Below are positions 60,492 through 64,000 of a stretch of 64,000 bases of DNA, one piece after another (position 1 is the stretch's first letter; every line of letters starts with the position of its first letter). Under the pieces are notes generated by a model that did no database searches, was not told where the DNA came from, and was given only the letters and a program-made list of their open reading frames with translations. The position numbers were made by a program, and so were the translations under genes. Location of the stretch: contig NZ_KI912411.1 in the NCBI RefSeq assembly GCF_000518265.1, positions 512,072 to 576,071 of the forward strand, given 5' to 3'. This DNA comes from Actinomadura oligospora ATCC 43269. Its GTDB lineage: Bacteria > Actinomycetota > Actinomycetes > Streptosporangiales > Streptosporangiaceae.

Positions 60492-62312
60492 TCAGTAGGT
60501 GAGGGTGGGGCTCTCCCGCCCGTCCCCCTGGTAGATGTTCTGGTACGAGAACTTCGGCAGGGTCCGGTAGTCGCCCTTCGGGGGGACGGTGGAGACGTCG
60601 AACGTGCAGACCAGCGTGGTACAGGGCGGGGAGGTCCAGTTCCCGGCGTTGGTCTGGTCGGCGGCCCGCTTGAGCACCAGCATGATCTGCATGTGGTTGC
60701 TCGCGATCAGCTTGGGATCATCACGGGACGCCACCGGGTCCAGGATCCCGCGCAGCCACACCTGGTGGCCGTCGTAGCGGATGCACGCCGTCAGGTAGTG
60801 GCTCCTCCGGTCGGCCATGACGCGCGGACCGCACATCCAGCCGGTGGGCTGCCGGGCGTTCCCGCCGCCCGCCCCGGAGCCGGAGCCCTGCTTCGGCGCG
60901 CCCGAGGAGGGGGACGCGCCCGGCGAGTCGCCCGGCGACGCGGAACCCGAGCCGGACGCCGACGGCGTCGCCCCGGGCGAGCGCTTCTTCCCCTTGCCCG
61001 AGGGCGTCGCCGAGCCGTTCGGCTTCCCGGACACGAGGCTCCCGGTGGGCGCCTGGCCCGCCGCGGCGACCTGCTCCTTCTTGGGGTCGCCGTCCCCGCT
61101 GGTGAGGGCGAGCGTGACGCCCGTGGCGGTGACCGCCGCAACGACGGCCGCGCCCACGCCGATCAGCGCGCCGCGCCGGGGGCCTCCGCTCTTCGGAGGC
61201 CCGGCGAGCGTGCCGTCCAGGGAGCCTGCGGAGCCGGGAAGCCCGCCCTGGTTCATCGCGGACGCGCCCTGCGGCATGAACACGCCCTGAGGCAGGGAGG
61301 CTCCCTGAGGCAAGGACGACCCGGGCGGCAGGGTGACGCCCTGCGACAGCGAAGCCCCGTTGGGCAGAGAGGCGCCGTTCGGAAGCGACGCGCCGTTCGG
61401 AAGCGACGCGCTCAGCGTTCCGGACGGTCGGCCCGGCGCGGACGGCGTCCGCGAACCGGCCGGAACGGTGATCGCGAACCGGCCCTGGTGGTTCGCGCGG
61501 GCGTAGTCCATCAGGCGGCGGCCCAGGTCGTAGGCGCCGATGCGGGCCATGGGCTGCTTCTCGAGGCTCTGCTCGAGAAGCGTCCACAGCTCGGCGGGCA
61601 GGCCGGGCAGCGGGGGCGGTGGGACGTGCAGGTGCTCGTGGAGGACCGCCGAGATGCTGCCGCCGCCGAACGGCTGGCGTCCGGCGAGCAGCTCGTACAG
61701 GGTGACGCCCGCGGCGTAGACGTCGGCGGGCGGTCCGGGCTCGGCCCCCTCCAGCACCTCGGGCGCCATGTAGCGGGGCGTCCCGACGATGTTGCCGGTG
61801 GCGGTGAGGTCGTCGCCGGACGCGATCCGGGCGACGCCGAAGTCGGCGAGCCGCACCGGCGCCTCCGGCGCGGTGTGGTCGAGGAGCACGTTCGCGGGCT
61901 TGAGGTCGCGGTGGACCAGGCCCGCCTCGTGCACCGCGACGAGGGCCGCGCAGACCTGCCCGACCAGCCAGGCGGCCTCGGCGGGCGCCAGCGCGCCCCC
62001 GCGCCGCCCCCGGTACTCGCCGAGGTCCTCACCGGTCACAAGGTCCATGACCAGGGCGAGCCGGTCGCCCTCCACGACCAGGTCGTGGACGGCCACCACG
62101 CTCGGGTGCCGGACCCGCAGCAACGCCGTGCGCTCCCGGACGAACCGGGTCACCGCGGCCGGGTCGGCGGCCAGCTCCGGCCGCAGCACCTTGACCGCGC
62201 GTTCCTCGCCGGTCACCCGGTCCACCGCCCGCCACACCACGCCCATGCCGCCCTGGCCGATCATGCCGGCCAGTGTGTAGCGGCTCCCGAGCGCCGTGCC
62301 GTCCCCGTCCAT
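60492..62312 (-). CDS. Membrane serine/threonine protein kinase with repeat linker and Cys-bearing extracellular domain
   Basis: A 606-residue PknB-family kinase. Gly-loop GQGGMGVV (19-26), Lys41, HRDLKPAN (134-141), DFG (157-159) and MAPE are intact. A linker at about 301-351 is a chain of GASLPN/GASLPQ-like hexapeptides, followed by a single membrane helix (about 381-403). A Ser/Pro/Gly-rich low-complexity stalk leads to an about 110-residue outer domain with four cysteines (WMCG, TACIR, PPCTTLVCTF), likely two disulphides. No PASTA repeats. AGGGCAGG precedes the ATG. The signal is unknown. Confidence 0.93.
   Translation of the reverse strand: MDGDGTALGSRYTLAGMIGQGGMGVVWRAVDRVTGEERAVKVLRPELAADPAAVTRFVRERTALLRVRHPSVVAVHDLVVEGDRLALVMDLVTGEDLGEYRGRRGGALAPAEAAWLVGQVCAALVAVHEAGLVHRDLKPANVLLDHTAPEAPVRLADFGVARIASGDDLTATGNIVGTPRYMAPEVLEGAEPGPPADVYAAGVTLYELLAGRQPFGGGSISAVLHEHLHVPPPPLPGLPAELWTLLEQSLEKQPMARIGAYDLGRRLMDYARANHQGRFAITVPAGSRTPSAPGRPSGTLSASLPNGASLPNGASLPNGASLSQGVTLPPGSSLPQGASLPQGVFMPQGASAMNQGGLPGSAGSLDGTLAGPPKSGGPRRGALIGVGAAVVAAVTATGVTLALTSGDGDPKKEQVAAAGQAPTGSLVSGKPNGSATPSGKGKKRSPGATPSASGSGSASPGDSPGASPSSGAPKQGSGSGAGGGNARQPTGWMCGPRVMADRRSHYLTACIRYDGHQVWLRGILDPVASRDDPKLIASNHMQIMLVLKRAADQTNAGNWTSPPCTTLVCTFDVSTVPPKGDYRTLPKFSYQNIYQGDGRESPTLTY
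61260..61412 (-). repeat. In-frame hexapeptide-coding repeats in the kinase linker
   Basis: About eight degenerate 18-bp units encode [G-A-S-L-P-N/Q]-type hexapeptides: three near-identical copies of GASLPN, then diverging SQGVTLPPGS and PQGASLPQG forms. Confidence 0.75.
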
Positions 62313-62362
62313 CCTGCCCTACCCCCATAGTGTGAAGATCAGGTCATTATGGCGGTGACCGG

Positions 62363-63520
62363 TCACTTCAAGGGAAGGCCTGCATAGTTTTCTGCAAGCG
62401 AGGCCAAGGCGGACGCCGATCCCGCCACGTACTCCAGGTGGGCCCGCTGCAGCCGCCGGGCGAACGCGTCCGCTTCCGGATCGGCGTGCAGCAGCGTCGT
62501 CATCCAGTACGAGAAGTGCTCGGCCCGCCACACCCGGCCCAGGCACGTCGCCGAGTACGCGTCCAGCAGGGCGCTCGAGCCGGAGGCGTACCGCTCGGTC
62601 AGCGCGCGGGCGAGGATCGTCACGTCCGACACCGCGAGGTTGAGGCCCTTGGCCCCGGTCGGCGGGACGATGTGCGCGGCGTCCCCGGCGAGGAACAGCC
62701 GGTCGTGCCGCATCGGCTCGGCGACGAAGCTGCGCATCGGCGTGACCGACCGGTCGGTGATCGGGCCGGTCCGCAGCTCCCAGCCGCCGGGCGCGCCGAA
62801 CCGGGTGGCCAGCTCGTCCCAGATCCTCTGGTCGGACCATGCGGCGAGGTCCTCGTCCGGCGCGACCTGCAGGTAGAGGCGGCTGACCGACGGCGAGCGC
62901 AGGCTGTGCAGCGCGAAGCCGCGCTCGTGCTGGGCGTAGATCAGCTCGTCGGTGGACGGCGCGACGTCGGCGAGGACGCCGAGCCAGGCGAAGGGGTAGT
63001 CGCGCGCGAACGTCCGGACGTCCGGGACGGCCGCGCGGCTGACGCCGTGGAAGCCGTCGCAGCCCGCGATGTAGTCGGCCTCCAGTTCGCGGGTCACGCC
63101 GTCCTGCCGGAAGGTGACCGTCCCGGTGGACGGGTCGACCCCGAGCACCTCGGCCTCGTACCGGACGTCGCCGCCGTCCGCGACGCGCAGCGCGGCCAGG
63201 TCCTTCACGATCTCGGTCTGGGCGTAGACGGTGACCGTCCGGCCGGTGAGGTCGGTGATCGGGACCCGGTGCCCCGCGCCGCCGAACCGCAGCTCGATGC
63301 CGTGGTGGACCAGGCCCTCCCGGTCCAGCCGCTCGCCCGCGCCGCTGTCGCGCAGCACGTCGGTGGTGCCCTGCTCCAGCATTCCGGCGCGCTGCCGCCG
63401 CTCCACGTAGGCGCGGTCGCGGCTCTCCAGCACCACCGACGCGACGCCCTGCCGGTGCAGCAGGTGGGACAGCAGCAGACCCGCCGGTCCTCCGCCGACG
63501 ATCGCGACCTGCGTGCGCAT
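62363..63520 (-). CDS. pobA: 4-hydroxybenzoate 3-monooxygenase
   Basis: PobA hydroxylates 4-hydroxybenzoate to protocatechuate, feeding the beta-ketoadipate pathway. The 385-residue group A flavoprotein has GGGPAG (9-14), RQRAGMLEQGT (43-53; substrate and FAD contacts), YIAGCDGFHGVSR and FLAGDAAHIVPPTGAKGLNLA. Length and the last motif match true PobA. AGGAGGATCC precedes the ATG. An IclR-type gene lies just upstream on the same strand and is the likely PobR-like regulator. No protocatechuate dioxygenase gene is in view. Confidence 0.96.
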   Translation of the reverse strand: MRTQVAIVGGGPAGLLLSHLLHRQGVASVVLESRDRAYVERRQRAGMLEQGTTDVLRDSGAGERLDREGLVHHGIELRFGGAGHRVPITDLTGRTVTVYAQTEIVKDLAALRVADGGDVRYEAEVLGVDPSTGTVTFRQDGVTRELEADYIAGCDGFHGVSRAAVPDVRTFARDYPFAWLGVLADVAPSTDELIYAQHERGFALHSLRSPSVSRLYLQVAPDEDLAAWSDQRIWDELATRFGAPGGWELRTGPITDRSVTPMRSFVAEPMRHDRLFLAGDAAHIVPPTGAKGLNLAVSDVTILARALTERYASGSSALLDAYSATCLGRVWRAEHFSYWMTTLLHADPEADAFARRLQRAHLEYVAGSASALASLAENYAGLPLK

Positions 63521-63612
63521 GGATCCTCCTAGGTCCGGCCGTCCCGCCCGGGGGGCGGCGGACGGCCCTCTGCCACGGGAGCGGGTCCCGGGGTTCGGTC
63601 GGTGGGCTCGTT

Positions 63613-64000
63613 CTACTCCGCGTCCGGTTCGGAGGCGGAGTCAAGGGGGTCCGGCGTGAAGACGGCGTCCTGCCGGAGGGCGGCGGCGCCCGCGTCCCAG
63701 TGGACGGCCAGGTCGCGGGACAGGGCGCGCGCCGCCGTGGCGAGGGGTGGCAGGAGCCGCCGCGGGTCGGAGCCGCGCGTGCGCGCGACCAGCGACAACG
63801 CGGCGACGACCTCGCCGTCCCTGTCCCGGACGGGCACGCCGACCGAGGACGCGCCGGCGGTCATCTCGTCCCGTGTCACGGCGTAGCCCCGGCGGCGCGT
63901 GGCGGCGAGGTCGCGGCGCAGCTCGCCGGAGTCGGTGAGGGTGGTGGGGGTGTGCCGGGTCAGCGGCGCGGCGAGGACGGCCTCCCGCACGGCGGCGGGC
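63613..64000 (-). CDS. IclR family transcriptional regulator (3' part; gene runs off the right edge)
   Basis: The last 128 residues of an IclR protein, corresponding to the C-terminal effector domain (RRRGYAVTRDEMTAGASSVGVPVRDRDGEVVAALSLVARTRG, then the closing helix LLPPLATAARALSRDLA). The frame stays open to the window edge; the helix-turn-helix half lies outside. PobR/PcaR-type IclR proteins control 4-hydroxybenzoate and protocatechuate genes, and pobA starts 92 bp downstream, so it probably activates pobA. Confidence 0.9.
   Translation of the reverse strand, partial: PAAVREAVLAAPLTRHTPTTLTDSGELRRDLAATRRRGYAVTRDEMTAGASSVGVPVRDRDGEVVAALSLVARTRGSDPRRLLPPLATAARALSRDLAVHWDAGAAALRQDAVFTPDPLDSASEPDAE

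Noticed and set aside
62355..62366. GTGACCGGTCAC palindrome at the pobA stop codon
   Set aside because: It overlaps coding sequence and could be an operator of the downstream kinase gene, but nothing else supports this.

Overview
The window is one contiguous stretch of very G+C-rich actinobacterial chromosome (by eye above 70%, with strong third-position G/C bias and many GTG or TTG starts). LysX, Ser/Thr kinases with one membrane span, a SARP/BTAD regulator, an ECF41 sigma factor, MmyB-type HTH regulators, a DtxR-type iron box and many predicted leaderless transcripts suggest a filamentous actinomycete such as Actinomadura or a relative. The genus is inferred, not proven. I see no rRNA, tRNA, CRISPR array, prophage, intact insertion sequence or large biosynthetic gene cluster. 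It reads as core and accessory metabolism with many local regulators.

Layout. 1-9 kb: a truncated ABC ATPase, a methyltransferase, selD, an aldo/keto reductase with a divergent TetR regulator, an ECF41 sigma factor divergent from a YceI protein, a secreted His/Asp/Gly-rich protein, and a MarR/FAD-monooxygenase divergent pair. 8.9-14 kb: a three-gene run of dehalogenase-like hydrolase, 1051-aa SARP-type regulator and lactonase-fold protein. 14-21 kb: a DUF1772/NmrA pair with a divergent AraC regulator, an EF-hand miniprotein, pgi, an APC permease and a divergent GlxA-type regulator. 21-23 kb: a membrane Ser/Thr kinase.

23.0-31.7 kb holds the clearest system. It is a full trans-4-hydroxy-L-proline catabolic operon: three-subunit D-hydroxyproline dehydrogenase, pyrroline-4-hydroxy-2-carboxylate deaminase, 4-hydroxyproline epimerase, APC permease and ketoglutarate-semialdehyde dehydrogenase. 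An XRE-cupin regulator lies just upstream. The same 18-bp palindrome sits in front of both the operon and the regulator gene, a strong promoter is visible, and an 18-bp-stem terminator closes the operon.

31.8-45.4 kb: SDR/MmyB divergent pair, orphan paaZ behind a PaaR-like box, a YghZ-like aldo/keto reductase, an 1112-aa HEAT-like orphan protein, a cysteine-bearing MmyB regulator divergent from a DHA2 MFS pump, and glpF-glpK. 45.5-51.3 kb: a non-coding gap, a TPP enzyme/cyclase pair, an autoregulated MarR-FUSC pair and an iron-boxed siderophore-interacting protein. 51.3-60.3 kb: a cell-envelope run of AarF/ABC1 kinase, lysX, PAP2 phosphatase, MMPL transporter and TetR. 60.5-64 kb: a second Ser/Thr kinase, pobA and a truncated IclR regulator.

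Two signals recur. Divergent regulator/target pairs have perfect inverted repeats in the shared promoter. Several genes, mostly regulators, have a TAnnnT-like -10 about six bases before the start codon, which predicts leaderless mRNAs.
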